A stretch of 64,000 nucleotides of DNA from Clavibacter sp. A6099. GTDB taxonomy: Bacteria; Actinomycetota; Actinomycetes; Actinomycetales; Microbacteriaceae. The position numbers and the translations under genes are program-made. The notes beneath the pieces were generated by a model. It saw only the letters and a list, made by a program, of their open reading frames with translations. It was not told where the DNA came from and did no database searches. The DNA lies in NCBI RefSeq assembly GCF_021919125.1, contig NZ_CP083439.1:1984001-2048000 (forward strand), written 5' to 3'. Of the stretch, positions 26,765 through 35,642 are shown one piece after another (position 1 is the first letter of the stretch; every line of letters starts with the position of its first letter).

Positions 26765-27417
26765 GATGCCGCCCCCTGCGCAGCGCGTGCGGTGACGGCC
26801 GCCGCGCGCAGGATGAGCGCGGACGACTGCGCCCCCGGATCGCGGTGGCCGATGGCGCGGTCGCCCAGGTAGGACGCGCGCCCCTTGCGCGCCACGAGAG
26901 GTTCCGTCGCCTCCGCACCGCGCGCGGCGGCGTCGGCGGCGGCCTCGAGGGCATCGACCGGGGAGGATCCCTCGACGTCGGCGGCGGCGCGCGCGGCCTC
27001 GGCAGCGGGACCCCACGCGTCCACCATCGTCTTGTCACCCCGCTCGGCCTTGCCGCGGAGGACGATGCCGCCCACCGCCGCCTCGAGGAGGTCGGCGATC
27101 GCGGGGGCGTCGAGGTCCGGCCGGCCGGCGACGGCCGCGGAGGCCTTGAGGTACGCCGTCCCGAGCAGCGGGCCGGAGGCGCCGCCGACGGTGGAGATCA
27201 GCGTGGTGGCGACCGTCTTCAGCGCGTCAGCCGGCGACGCGTCGGGCGCGAGGCCCGCCAGCTTCCCCGTGACGGCCCCGAAGCCGCGGTCGAGGTTCTC
27301 GCCGTGGTCGCCGTCGCCGATCTCGCGGTCGAGGGTGATGAGCTCACCGCGCTGGTCGGCGATGACGCGCGCCGCCTCCGCGATCCAGGCGACGACCCAC
27401 TCGGTCCCGAGTGCCAT
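26761..27417 (-). CDS. dhaL: Dihydroxyacetone kinase ADP-binding subunit DhaL
   Basis: Carries tightly bound ADP as cofactor and transfers phosphate to dihydroxyacetone on DhaK. It has 218 residues with the DhaL hallmarks DREIGDGDHGENLDRGF, GGASGPLLGTAY, GDKTMVDAW and RKGRASYLGDRAIGH; the Asp cluster DGDHG binds the magnesium ions. ATG 27417 lies 3 nt after dhaK. The subunits form the order dhaK-dhaL-dhaM on the minus strand. Confidence 0.97.
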   Translation of the reverse strand: MALGTEWVVAWIAEAARVIADQRGELITLDREIGDGDHGENLDRGFGAVTGKLAGLAPDASPADALKTVATTLISTVGGASGPLLGTAYLKASAAVAGRPDLDAPAIADLLEAAVGGIVLRGKAERGDKTMVDAWGPAAEAARAAADVEGSSPVDALEAAADAAARGAEATEPLVARKGRASYLGDRAIGHRDPGAQSSALILRAAAVTARAAQGAAS

Positions 27418-27420
27418 GAG

Positions 27421-28422
27421 CTACCTCCCCCACCGCAGCGCGGCGGTCTGCACGGGCGAGTCCCACAGGTCGACCAGCTCGTCGTCGAGCAGCAGCACCG
27501 TGAGGGACAGTCCCTCCATGTCGAGGGCCGTGACGTAGTCTCCCACGAGGCTCCTGGCGACGGTCAGGCCGGCCTCCTCGAGCACGGCGGCCGCCCGGCG
27601 GTAGGCGATGTAGAGCTCGGACAGCGGCGTGGCGCCCATCCCGTTCACCATCAGCAGCACACGGCTGCCGGCCGGCGCGGCGAGGTCCTCGAGCACCGGG
27701 TCGAGGAGCCGCTCCACGATGGCGTCCACCGGCTCGAGCGGCAGCTTGACGCGGCCGGGCTCCCCGTGGATCCCGATGCCGATCTCCATCTCGTCGTCCT
27801 CGAGCGCGAAGCTCGGCTCGCCGGCGTGCGGGACGGTGCACGCGCGGATGGCGACGCCCATGCTCCTCACCTGCCCGATCACCCGCTCGGCGATCGCGGC
27901 CACGGCGTCGAGGTCGTCCCCGCGCTCCGCGGCGGCGCCCGCGATGCGCTCGACGAGCACCGTGCCGGCGACCCCGCGGCGGCCTGCCGTGTAGAGGGAG
28001 TCGGTGACCGCGACGTCGTCGTCGACCACGACCGTCCTCACGCGCACGCCCTCCGCCTCCGCGAGCTCGGCGGCCGTCTCGAAGTTGAGGACGTCGCCCG
28101 TGTAGTTCTTCACGATGTGCAGCACTCCCGCCCCGCCGTCCACGGCCAGGGTCGCGGCGACGACCGGATCCGGGGTGGGGCTCGTGAACACCGGTCCGGG
28201 CACGGCCGCGTCGAGCATGCCGTGGCCCACGAAGCCCGCATGCAGCGGCTCGTGCCCGCTGCCGCCGCCGCTGACGAGCGCCACGCGCCCGGGACGGGTG
28301 GGCTCCGCGCGCCGGACGAAGAGCGGATCCGCGCTCAGGGTGACCAGGTCGGGGTGCGCGGCGGCGAAGCCCGCGACGGCCTCGTCGGCCACCGCCCTCG
28401 GGTCGTTGATCAGCTTCTTCAC
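27421..28422 (-). CDS. dhaK: Dihydroxyacetone kinase substrate-binding subunit DhaK
   Basis: Binds dihydroxyacetone covalently through a histidine (hemiaminal). It has 333 residues, with GGGSGHEPLHAGFVG at about 52-66, D110 (NYTGD) and the covalent H219 (GIGIHGEPG). GTG at 28422 has GAGGAG 6 nt upstream; residues upstream in the open frame are not family-like. The nearest minus-strand -10 candidate is TATGTT (28526-28521), giving a leader of about 90 nt, with no clear -35. The operon is divergent from glpFK. Confidence 0.97.
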   Translation of the reverse strand: MKKLINDPRAVADEAVAGFAAAHPDLVTLSADPLFVRRAEPTRPGRVALVSGGGSGHEPLHAGFVGHGMLDAAVPGPVFTSPTPDPVVAATLAVDGGAGVLHIVKNYTGDVLNFETAAELAEAEGVRVRTVVVDDDVAVTDSLYTAGRRGVAGTVLVERIAGAAAERGDDLDAVAAIAERVIGQVRSMGVAIRACTVPHAGEPSFALEDDEMEIGIGIHGEPGRVKLPLEPVDAIVERLLDPVLEDLAAPAGSRVLLMVNGMGATPLSELYIAYRRAAAVLEEAGLTVARSLVGDYVTALDMEGLSLTVLLLDDELVDLWDSPVQTAALRWGR

Positions 28423-28631
28423 GGCCGGCTCCTCGCGGGTCTCGAGCGGCCTGACGGCAGCCGCGCATCCGAGCCGGATCGAGGACGGGACTCGGTCGGC
28501 GGCGACTCGGGTGTGTCGCCAACATACGCCCGGGAGGACGGGCTCCGACAGCCCCGCCGACCCTCCCACAGGGGCAGGGATCCGCGTCGCCGAGCGGCCA
28601 GCCGCGACAGGAAGGGCGTCCCCACCGGCAC

Positions 28632-28637
28632 TAGATT
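28632..28637 (+). promoter_or_regulatory. Putative -10 element of glpFK
   Basis: TAGATT would give a start near 28644 and a leader of about 60 nt to the GTG at 28704. This supports that start over the ATG at 28650, which would lie only 6 nt from the predicted transcript end. No good -35 is visible. The rest of 28423-28703 shows no other clear feature. Confidence 0.4.
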
Positions 28638-28703
28638 GGAGCCACCGCGATGATGCGGAAGAGGTCGCCCCCGCGCCTCGACGAACGATCGGAGCACCAC
28701 GCA

Positions 28704-29456
28704 GTGGATCTTGGAGTCATTTTCCTGTCGGAGACGGTGGGCACCGCCCTCCTCGTCCTCCTCGGATGCGGAGTAGTGGCGAACGTCGCGCTCATCAAGT
28801 CGAAGGGGCTCGCCGGCGGCACCCTGATGGTCAACTTCGGCTGGGGCCTCGCGGTCTTCGCCGGTGTCACCGTCTCGTACGCGTCCGGCGCGCACCTGAA
28901 CCCGGCCGTCACGCTCGGCCTCCTCGCCGCCGGCAAGATCCAGGACCCGGCGAGCGTCCCCGTGTACATCCTCGCCCAGATGGTCGGCGCGATCATCGGC
29001 GCCGTGTTCTGCTGGCTCGCCTACAAGCAGCACTTCGACGAGGAGCCCGACGCGGCCACCAAGCTCGGCGTCTTCTCGACGGGCCCGTCCATCCGCAACT
29101 ACGCCTGGAACCTCGTCACGGAGATCATCGGCACCTTCGTGCTGGTCATCGTGATCCTCGGCTTCAGCCTCGCGAACAACCCCGACTCGGACGCGGCCAC
29201 CCCCGCCGGACTCTCCGCCCTCGGCGCGATCCCCGTCGCCCTCCTCGTGGTCGGCATCGGAGCGTCCCTCGGCGGGCCGACCGGCTACGCCATCAACCCC
29301 GCCCGTGACCTCGGACCCCGCATCGCGCACGCGTTCCTGCCCATCAAGGGCAAGGGCTCGAGCGACTGGTCCTACGCCTGGGTCCCGGTCGTCGGCCCCG
29401 CCATCGGCGGCGTCCTCGCCGGCCTCGCGTCCTACGCGCTGCTCCCCATCCTCTAA
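28704..29456 (+). CDS. glpF: Glycerol uptake facilitator (aquaglyceroporin)
   Basis: A channel for glycerol across the cytoplasmic membrane. It has 250 residues from GTG 28704 (VDLGVIFLSETVGTALLVLL), six membrane segments, and the two NPA boxes: SGAHLNPAVTLG and GYAINPARDLGPR. Asp after the second NPAR is typical of glycerol-conducting members. ATG 28650 with GGAG upstream is an alternative that adds 18 charged residues. glpK follows after 30 nt. Confidence 0.95.
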   Translation: MDLGVIFLSETVGTALLVLLGCGVVANVALIKSKGLAGGTLMVNFGWGLAVFAGVTVSYASGAHLNPAVTLGLLAAGKIQDPASVPVYILAQMVGAIIGAVFCWLAYKQHFDEEPDAATKLGVFSTGPSIRNYAWNLVTEIIGTFVLVIVILGFSLANNPDSDAATPAGLSALGAIPVALLVVGIGASLGGPTGYAINPARDLGPRIAHAFLPIKGKGSSDWSYAWVPVVGPAIGGVLAGLASYALLPIL

Positions 29457-29486
29457 TTCCCCCCGACCACTCACAGGAGAGACCAC

Positions 29487-31004
29487 ATGAGCGAGAAGTA
29501 CATCGTCGCCATCGACCAGGGCACCACCAGCACGCGTGCCATCGTGTTCGACCACAGCGGATCCATCGTGTCCACCGGCCAGCTCGAGCACGAGCAGATC
29601 TTCCCCCGCGCCGGCTGGGTCGAGCACGACCCGATGGAGATCTGGCGCAACACGCGCGAGGTCATCGGCCAGGCGCTGTCCAAGGCCGACATCACACGCC
29701 ATGACGTCGAGGCCGTAGGCATCACCAACCAGCGCGAGACCGCCGTCGTGTGGGACCGCACCACGGGCAAGCCCGTCTACAACGCCATCGTCTGGCAGGA
29801 CACCCGCACCCAGAAGATCGTCGACCGCCTCGCGGCCGACGGCGGCGTCGAGCGCTTCAAGCCCACCGTCGGGCTCCCGCTCGCCACCTACTTCTCGGGC
29901 ACGAAGATCGTCTGGATCCTCGAGAACGTCGACGGCGCGCGCGAGAAGGCCGAGGCCGGCGAGCTCATGTTCGGCACGACCGACACGTGGGTCCTCTGGA
30001 ACCTCACCGGCGGCACCGACGGCGGCGTGCACGTCACCGACGTCACGAACGCGTCCCGCACGCTCTTCATGGACCTCGAGACGCTCCAGTGGGACGACGA
30101 GATCCTCAAGGCCTTCGACGTCCCGCGCTCGATGCTCCCCGAGATCAAGAGCTCCTCGGAGGTCTATGGCCAGGTCGAGTCCTCGAGCCTCCTGCGCGAG
30201 GTGCCGATCGCCGGCATCCTGGGCGACCAGCAGGCCGCCACGTTCGGCCAGGCCGCGTTCGACCAGGGCGAGTCGAAGAACACCTACGGCACCGGCAACT
30301 TCCTGATCTTCAACACCGGCACCGACATCATCCACTCGCAGAACGGCCTCCTCACCACGCTCGGCTACAAGCTCGGCGACCAGGAGCCGCACTACGCGCT
30401 CGAGGGATCCATCGCCGTCACGGGCTCGCTCGTGCAGTGGATGCGCGACAACCTCGGCCTCGTGTCGAGCGCCGCGGAGATCGAGACGCTCGCCGCCACG
30501 GTCGAGGACAACGGCGGCGTGTACTTCGTCCCCGCGTTCTCGGGCCTGTTCGCGCCGTACTGGCGCTCGGACGCGCGCGGCGCGCTCGTGGGCCTCACGC
30601 GCTACGTCAACAAGGGCCACATCGCCCGCGCCGCGCTGGAGGCCACGGCCTTCCAGACGCGCGAGGTGCTCGACGCGGTCAACGCCGACTCCGGCGTCGA
30701 CCTCACCGAGCTCAAGGTCGACGGCGGCATGATCGCCAACAACCTGCTGATGCAGTTCCAGGCCGACATCCTCGGCGTGCCCGTCGTCCGCCCCGTCGTC
30801 GCGGAGACCACCGCGCTCGGCGCCGCGTACGCCGCGGGCCTCGCCGTCGGCTTCTGGAAGGACCTCGACGACCTCCGCCAGAACTGGCAGGAGGACAGCC
30901 GCTGGACGCCGGACATGGACGACGCCGAGCGCGAGCGCCAGCTGCGCCTCTGGAAGAAGGCCGTCACGAAGACCTTCGACTGGGTCGACGACGACGTGCA
31001 GTAG
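29487..31004 (+). CDS. glpK: Glycerol kinase
   Basis: Phosphorylates glycerol to sn-glycerol 3-phosphate with ATP. It has 505 residues, FGGY family, with phosphate-binding DQGTTSTR at 10-17, substrate residues in ITNQRET and WQDTRT, the [13 protein letters not shown] region and [14 protein letters not shown] near the C-terminus. AGGAGA lies 8 nt before the ATG. It is the second gene of the glpF-glpK pair and is followed by a strong hairpin. Confidence 0.98.
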   Translation: MSEKYIVAIDQGTTSTRAIVFDHSGSIVSTGQLEHEQIFPRAGWVEHDPMEIWRNTREVIGQALSKADITRHDVEAVGITNQRETAVVWDRTTGKPVYNAIVWQDTRTQKIVDRLAADGGVERFKPTVGLPLATYFSGTKIVWILENVDGAREKAEAGELMFGTTDTWVLWNLTGGTDGGVHVTDVTNASRTLFMDLETLQWDDEILKAFDVPRSMLPEIKSSSEVYGQVESSSLLREVPIAGILGDQQAATFGQAAFDQGESKNTYGTGNFLIFNTGTDIIHSQNGLLTTLGYKLGDQEPHYALEGSIAVTGSLVQWMRDNLGLVSSAAEIETLAATVEDNGGVYFVPAFSGLFAPYWRSDARGALVGLTRYVNKGHIARAALEATAFQTREVLDAVNADSGVDLTELKVDGGMIANNLLMQFQADILGVPVVRPVVAETTALGAAYAAGLAVGFWKDLDDLRQNWQEDSRWTPDMDDAERERQLRLWKKAVTKTFDWVDDDVQ

Positions 31005-31020
31005 ACCGCACCCGCACGAC

Positions 31021-31057
31021 CCGCACGCCCCGTCGCCCCAGGTGACGGGGCGTGCGG
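31021..31057. terminator. Terminator between glpK and the SRAP gene
   Basis: A perfect 14-bp stem (CCGCACGCCCCGTC and its complement) with a 9-nt loop lies between two converging genes. It can act on both strands. Confidence 0.8.
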
Positions 31058-31093
31058 CGTGTCCGGGCGGTCATCCGACGGCGCGCCGCGACG

Positions 31094-31840
31094 TCAGATC
31101 AGGGTGGGCTGCCCGCCACCGTCGGTCGTGTCGTCGACGGGCGCCACGAGATCCGGTCCGTCGTTCCGCACGCTGTTGACGCGGGTCGAGACGAGTCGCG
31201 GCACGAGGTGGGGCTCCGGCAGCGAACCGAGCAGATGACGCACGTCGTCGACCGCCGTCGTCCCGGCGTCCAGCCAGTCGTCCAGGCGGTCGCGCGGCAC
31301 GATGACGGGCGTGCGGTCGTGGATGCGACCGAGCGCGTCGCTCGCGGCGGACGTGATGATGGCGAGGCTGCGCAGCCACGCGCCGGGCTCCCCGTCGGGC
31401 ACGGCGGGATCCCTCCAGTGCTCGTATACGGCCGCGAACGCGAGCGGACGCTCGTCCTCGCCGTGGAGGTACACGGGCTGCTTCCCCGCGGCGGTGACCT
31501 GCCACTCGTAGTACCCGTCGGCCGGCACGACGGCCCGCCGCGTGAGCACGGCCTTGCGGAACGTCGGCTTCTCCGTGACCGTCTCGACGCGCGCGTTGAT
31601 GAGCGGTGCGCCCTGCACCGCCTTCGCCCACGGCGGGACGATCCCCCAGCGGGCCGCCGTCAGCACCCGGCGGACCGCGCCGTCCGCGTCGCCGTGCGGC
31701 TGCCGGTCGGCGACCATGCGGACCGTGGTCGTCGGGGCGACGTTCCACGAGGGGGGCGGATCGTCGCCGTCCACGTCGTCGACCGCCCACTCCCCGACGA
31801 GGTCGCCCGTCGCCCGCGCCACCACGAATCTCCCGCACAT
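31094..31840 (-). CDS. SRAP domain protein (HMCES/YedK family)
   Basis: Crosslinks to abasic sites in single-stranded DNA and shields them. It has 248 residues with the invariant MCGRF start giving the catalytic Cys2, N33 (WNVAPT), the active-site glutamate in DGYYEW and histidine in IHDRTPVIV. These match SRAP enzymes. Cys2 requires removal of Met1. The ATG at 31840 has no Shine-Dalgarno but has GATGAT 6 nt upstream (31852-31847), consistent with leaderless expression. Confidence 0.94.
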   Translation of the reverse strand: MCGRFVVARATGDLVGEWAVDDVDGDDPPPSWNVAPTTTVRMVADRQPHGDADGAVRRVLTAARWGIVPPWAKAVQGAPLINARVETVTEKPTFRKAVLTRRAVVPADGYYEWQVTAAGKQPVYLHGEDERPLAFAAVYEHWRDPAVPDGEPGAWLRSLAIITSAASDALGRIHDRTPVIVPRDRLDDWLDAGTTAVDDVRHLLGSLPEPHLVPRLVSTRVNSVRNDGPDLVAPVDDTTDGGGQPTLI

Positions 31841-31886
31841 GCGACCATCATCCGCCGCACGCGCGACATCGACCGCGCGACGACGA

Positions 31887-32942
31887 TCAGGCGCGGGTCG
31901 CCGCCGCCCACTCCTCGAGCTTGGCGGCCGCGCGGCCGGAGTCCACGGCGTCGGCCGCGACGGCGAGCTTCTCGCGCAGCCGGCGCGCCATGGGCTGCTG
32001 CACGCGCGTCGGATCCCCCATCAGGTCGAAGGCCTCGAGGCCGGCCGCCGCGTTCAGCAGCACGACGTCGCGCTGCGGGCCGGGCTCGCCGGCGAGGACG
32101 CGGCGGATCACCTCCGCGTTCTGCTCCACGCCCTCGCCGAGGAGCGCCTCGATCGGAGCGCGCGGGATCCCCAGCTCCAGCGGGTCGAGATCGTGCTCGG
32201 TGACCGCGCCCCGGCTGACCTCCCAGATGTGGCTGTGCCCTGTGGTCGTGAGCTTGTCGATCCCGTCGTCGCCCCGGTACACGAGCGCGGTGGCGCCGCG
32301 GGTCCGGAACACGCCCACCATGAGCGGCACGCGCGAGAGGTCGGCGACCCCCACGGCCGACGCCTCCGGGCGCGCCGGGTTGCAGAGCGGCCCGAGCACG
32401 TTGAACAGCGTCGAGATGCCGAGCTCGCGCCTGGTGGCCGCTGCGTGCCGGAAGCCCGGGTGGAAGAGGGCGGCGTGGGCGTACGTGATGCCCGTCTCGC
32501 GGAGCACCGCGGCCACGCGCTCCGGCGCGATCGTCAGGTCGATGCCGAGGGCCGTCAGCACGTCGGACGCGCCCGAGGCGGAGCTCGCGCCGCGGTTGCC
32601 GTGCTTGATCACGGGCACACCCGCCGCGGCCGCGATGACGGACGCCACCGAGGAGATGTTGAGCACCGCGCCGTAAGGGTCGCCTCCCGTCCCCACGATG
32701 TCGAGGGCGCGAGGATCCGCGTCGAGCGGCAGCGCCTCCTCGAGGACGGCGTCGCGGAAGCCCACGATCTCGTCGACGGTCTCGCCCGAGGCCCGCAGCG
32801 CCACCAGGAGCCCGCCCAACTGCGCGGGAGTGGCCTCCCCGCGCATCACCTGGCGCATGGCCCAGGTGGACTCGGACACCGACAGGTGGCGTCCCTCGAT
32901 CAGCGTGGTGATGAGCGCGGGCCAGGTCGGGGCGGAGGGCAT
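31887..32942 (-). CDS. trpD: Anthranilate phosphoribosyltransferase
   Basis: Joins anthranilate and PRPP in tryptophan synthesis. It has 351 residues, with PRPP-binding DIVGTGGD near 81-88, the [12 protein letters not shown] loop, and [14 protein letters not shown]. It is isolated from other trp genes, and its position beside ctaE-qcrCAB is conserved in actinobacteria including mycobacteria. Expression is probably leaderless from TAGGCT. Confidence 0.97.
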   Translation of the reverse strand: MPSAPTWPALITTLIEGRHLSVSESTWAMRQVMRGEATPAQLGGLLVALRASGETVDEIVGFRDAVLEEALPLDADPRALDIVGTGGDPYGAVLNISSVASVIAAAAGVPVIKHGNRGASSASGASDVLTALGIDLTIAPERVAAVLRETGITYAHAALFHPGFRHAAATRRELGISTLFNVLGPLCNPARPEASAVGVADLSRVPLMVGVFRTRGATALVYRGDDGIDKLTTTGHSHIWEVSRGAVTEHDLDPLELGIPRAPIEALLGEGVEQNAEVIRRVLAGEPGPQRDVVLLNAAAGLEAFDLMGDPTRVQQPMARRLREKLAVAADAVDSGRAAAKLEEWAAATRA

Positions 32943-32949
32943 GCGGATC

Positions 32950-32955
32950 AGCCTA
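32950..32955 (-). promoter_or_regulatory. -10 element of trpD (leaderless)
   Basis: TAGGCT on the minus strand ends 7 nt before the ATG at 32942. There is no Shine-Dalgarno. Confidence 0.5.
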
Positions 32956-33017
32956 ACGAGCGGCTGGATCGGATCTCACGGGCGGCCGGGTGGGCATCGG
33001 GTGTCGTCGGCCTGGGT

Positions 33018-33023
33018 CATAAT
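33018..33023 (+). promoter_or_regulatory. -10 element of ctaE-qcrCAB (leaderless)
   Basis: CATAAT, one base from consensus, ends 7 nt before GTG 33031, placing the transcription start at the start codon. There is no Shine-Dalgarno upstream. The ATG at 33022 overlaps the -10 box and is therefore unlikely to be translated from this promoter. Confidence 0.55.
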
Positions 33024-33030
33024 GGAACCT

Positions 33031-33660
33031 GTGACGACCACCTCAATCTCCCCAGTATCGACCGCGCCGGTGGTGAACCGGCCGAACACGGTCGCCGTCG
33101 GCACCATCGTGTGGCTCGGCAGCGAGGTGATGTTCTTCGCGGGTCTCTTCGCGATCTACTTCACCCTGCGCTCCACGTCCGGTGCCCTCTGGGAGTTCGA
33201 GGCAGGACGCCTCAACGTGCCCTTCTCCCTCGTGAACACGCTCATCCTCGTGTCCAGCTCGTTCACCTGCCAGTTCGGCGTCTTCGCAGCGGAGCGCCTG
33301 CAGGCGCGGGCCACGGGATGGAAGCCCAGCCAGTGGGGCACGGTCGAGTGGTTCTTCCTCACCTACGCCCTCGGCGCCATCTTCGTCGTCGGCCAGATCT
33401 TCGAGTACGCCACCCTCGTCACCGAGGGCATCACGCTCAGCAGCAATGCCTACGGCTCGGCGTTCTACATGACCACGGGCTTCCACGGCCTGCACGTCAC
33501 GGGCGGCCTCATCGCCTTCCTCCTCGTCATCGGGCGCATCTTCGCGGTCCGGTCGATGGGGCACAGGGAGGCGACGAGCGCCATCGTCGTGTCCTACTAC
33601 TGGCACTTCGTCGACGTCGTCTGGATCGGGCTCTTCCTGGTCATCTACGTCCTCAAATAG
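33031..33660 (+). CDS. ctaE: Cytochrome c oxidase subunit III
   Basis: A membrane subunit of the aa3 oxidase. It has 209 residues and five membrane helices, with [14 protein letters not shown]-type sequence ([16 protein letters not shown]) and the C-terminal [17 protein letters not shown] motif of subunit III. It lacks the first two helices of mitochondrial-type subunit III, as usual for actinobacteria. It is the first gene of ctaE-qcrC-qcrA-qcrB. I chose GTG 33031 from the promoter position; ATG 33022 would add three residues. Confidence 0.95.
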   Translation: MTTTSISPVSTAPVVNRPNTVAVGTIVWLGSEVMFFAGLFAIYFTLRSTSGALWEFEAGRLNVPFSLVNTLILVSSSFTCQFGVFAAERLQARATGWKPSQWGTVEWFFLTYALGAIFVVGQIFEYATLVTEGITLSSNAYGSAFYMTTGFHGLHVTGGLIAFLLVIGRIFAVRSMGHREATSAIVVSYYWHFVDVVWIGLFLVIYVLK

Positions 33661-33686
33661 CACCGAGCGGGAGCATCAACCACAGC

Positions 33687-34487
33687 ATGAGCACCAAGAC
33701 AGCACGCGCCCGTCGAACCGGTCGCCGCAGCCCCCTGACCACGATCGCCCTCCTCGCCATCGGCCTGCTCACCACGGGCGGCGCCTACGCGATGATCCAG
33801 TCGGGCACCGCGTCGGCCGAGGTCGACCTCAAGTCCGCGCAGACCATCGATGAGGGCCAGAAGCTCTTCGGCTCCAACTGCGCCACCTGCCACGGCATGG
33901 ACGCGACCGGGACGGGCGTGGCCCCGAGCCTCATCGGCGTCGGCGCGGCCTCCGTCGACTTCCAGGTCGGCACCGGCCGCATGCCGCTGCAGGGCACCAC
34001 GGTCCAGGCGCCCGAGAAGCCCACGCAGTTCACCGACACGCAGGTGAAGGAGCTCGCGGCCTATGTCGCCTCGCTCGCTCCCGGCCCGGCCATCCCCGAC
34101 GGCCAGTACCTCGACGGGAAGGGCGACCCCGCCAACGGCGCCGAGCTCTTCCGCATCAACTGCGCCATGTGCCACAACGTGGCCGCTGCGGGAGGCGCGC
34201 TCACCGAGGGCAAGTTCGCGCCGAGCCTCGAGGGCGTGGCCCCGGTGCACATCTACGAGGCCATGGTCACCGGCCCGCAGAACATGCCGGTCTTCAACGA
34301 CACCAACATCTCCCCCGAGGACAAGCGCGACATCATCACGTCGCTGCAGTACATCGAGGAGAACAGCACGGTCGGCGGCGCGAACCTCGGCGGGCTCGGC
34401 CCGGTGTCCGAGGGGCTCTTCATGTGGATCTTCGGTCTCGGCGGCATCGTCGCCCTGACCGTGTGGCTCACGGCACGGTCCAACTGA
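33687..34487 (+). CDS. qcrC: Cytochrome bc1 complex di-heme cytochrome c subunit
   Basis: Carries electrons from the Rieske protein directly to CtaC inside the bcc-aa3 supercomplex. It has 266 residues: an N-terminal signal/anchor at about 18-36, two c-type heme sites CATCH (C65, C68, H69) and CAMCH (C159, C162, H163), and a C-terminal membrane helix at about 243-262. Two heme sites replace a separate soluble cytochrome c. The start is ATG 33687, 26 nt after ctaE. Confidence 0.97.
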   Translation: MSTKTARARRTGRRSPLTTIALLAIGLLTTGGAYAMIQSGTASAEVDLKSAQTIDEGQKLFGSNCATCHGMDATGTGVAPSLIGVGAASVDFQVGTGRMPLQGTTVQAPEKPTQFTDTQVKELAAYVASLAPGPAIPDGQYLDGKGDPANGAELFRINCAMCHNVAAAGGALTEGKFAPSLEGVAPVHIYEAMVTGPQNMPVFNDTNISPEDKRDIITSLQYIEENSTVGGANLGGLGPVSEGLFMWIFGLGGIVALTVWLTARSN

Positions 34488-34532
34488 CGCCCGCATCGAT
34501 GACCCGCATCAGCACACAGGAGAGGCACGCAC

Positions 34533-35642
34533 ATGGCACACGACGATAAGGACGAGTCGGGCGTCGTCCCCGCGGGCTACGACGCCGGCGAGCTCGAGCC
34601 GGCGGGCCGTGACGTCGTGCTCCCCGGAGGCACCGCCGTCGCCACGCGCGACGGCTTCCAGAACCCCGGCTTCCCGGAGCACCGCCTCCGCGTCACCGAC
34701 AAGGACCCGAAGAAGGCCAAGACCGCCGAGCGCGTCGTCTACACCTGGTTCTACCTGTCCATCGTGGGCAGCGTCTTCGCGATCGGCGCCTACTTCGGCT
34801 TCCCGATCTACGCGGACGACCCGGGCAGCGTCCGCCTCAACAACCTGTTCCTCGGCGTCGGCATCGCGCTCGCGCTGCTGAGCCTCGGGATCGGTGCCAT
34901 CCACTGGTCCAAGGCGCTCATGAGCGACCACGAGTTGATCGACGAGCGCCACCCGCAGGGCGGCTCGCCCGCCACGCAGGCCCGCGCCGTCGAGATCTTC
35001 GCCCAGGCGAACGAGGAGTCCGGCTTCGGTCGTCGCTCGCTCATCCGCAACAGCCTCATCGGCGCACTCGTCGCCTTCCCGCTGCCGGCCGTGATCCTGT
35101 TCCGCGACCTGTACCCGGGCAGCGCCGAGGAGCCCGCCTCCGCCCTCAGCCACACGCTGTGGAAGAAGGGCGAGGTCCTCACGCGCGATCCCTCCGGCAC
35201 GCCCATCAAGGCGTCGGACGTCACCATCGGATCCGCGTTCCACGTCATCCCCGCCTCCCTCATGGAGATGGAGGAGGGCAAGCTCGAGGAGAAGGCCAAG
35301 GCCGCGGTGCTGCTCATGCGCCTCCGTCCCGAGGACCTCGTCGAGACCCCGGAGCGCAAGGGCTGGTCCTACGACGGGATCGTCGCCTACTCCAAGGTCT
35401 GCACGCACGTGGGATGCCCGGTGGCGCTCTACGAGCAGCAGACCCACCACCTGCTCTGCCCCTGCCACCAGTCCCAGTTCGACGTGACCAACCACTGCGA
35501 GGTCATCTTCGGACCGGCCAAGCGGCCCCTGCCGCAGCTGCCCATCGCCGTCAACGACGAGGGCTACCTCATTGCACAGAGTGATTTCACCGAGCCCGTA
35601 GGGGCGAGTTTCTGGGAGCGTCGTGGTGACTACAACAGCTGA
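34533..35642 (+). CDS. qcrA: Cytochrome bc1 complex Rieske iron-sulfur subunit
   Basis: Moves electrons from quinol to cytochrome c1-type hemes. It has 369 residues, with three membrane helices at about 72-92, 104-124 and 172-190 (an actinobacterial trait; other bacteria have one) and the 2Fe-2S ligands in CTHVGC (C290, H292, with C295) and CPCHQSQF (C309, C311, H312). The start is ATG 34533, with AGGAGAG upstream. Its last 20 nt overlap the qcrB start. Confidence 0.97.
   Translation: MAHDDKDESGVVPAGYDAGELEPAGRDVVLPGGTAVATRDGFQNPGFPEHRLRVTDKDPKKAKTAERVVYTWFYLSIVGSVFAIGAYFGFPIYADDPGSVRLNNLFLGVGIALALLSLGIGAIHWSKALMSDHELIDERHPQGGSPATQARAVEIFAQANEESGFGRRSLIRNSLIGALVAFPLPAVILFRDLYPGSAEEPASALSHTLWKKGEVLTRDPSGTPIKASDVTIGSAFHVIPASLMEMEEGKLEEKAKAAVLLMRLRPEDLVETPERKGWSYDGIVAYSKVCTHVGCPVALYEQQTHHLLCPCHQSQFDVTNHCEVIFGPAKRPLPQLPIAVNDEGYLIAQSDFTEPVGASFWERRGDYNS

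Noticed and set aside
28419-30620. A 733-codon open frame on the minus strand across glpF/glpK, and many similar long antisense frames (for example 49996-53535 plus, 54497-58045 plus, 60-1913 plus)
   Set aside because: In very GC-rich genes the antisense frames lack stop codons by chance. These products are low complexity, rich in Arg, Ala, Val and Asp, and show no family motifs, while the opposite strand carries well-known proteins.
33022-33030. ATG 33022 as the ctaE start
   Set aside because: It overlaps the likely -10 box CATAAT and would lie upstream of the predicted transcription start; GTG 33031 fits a leaderless message.
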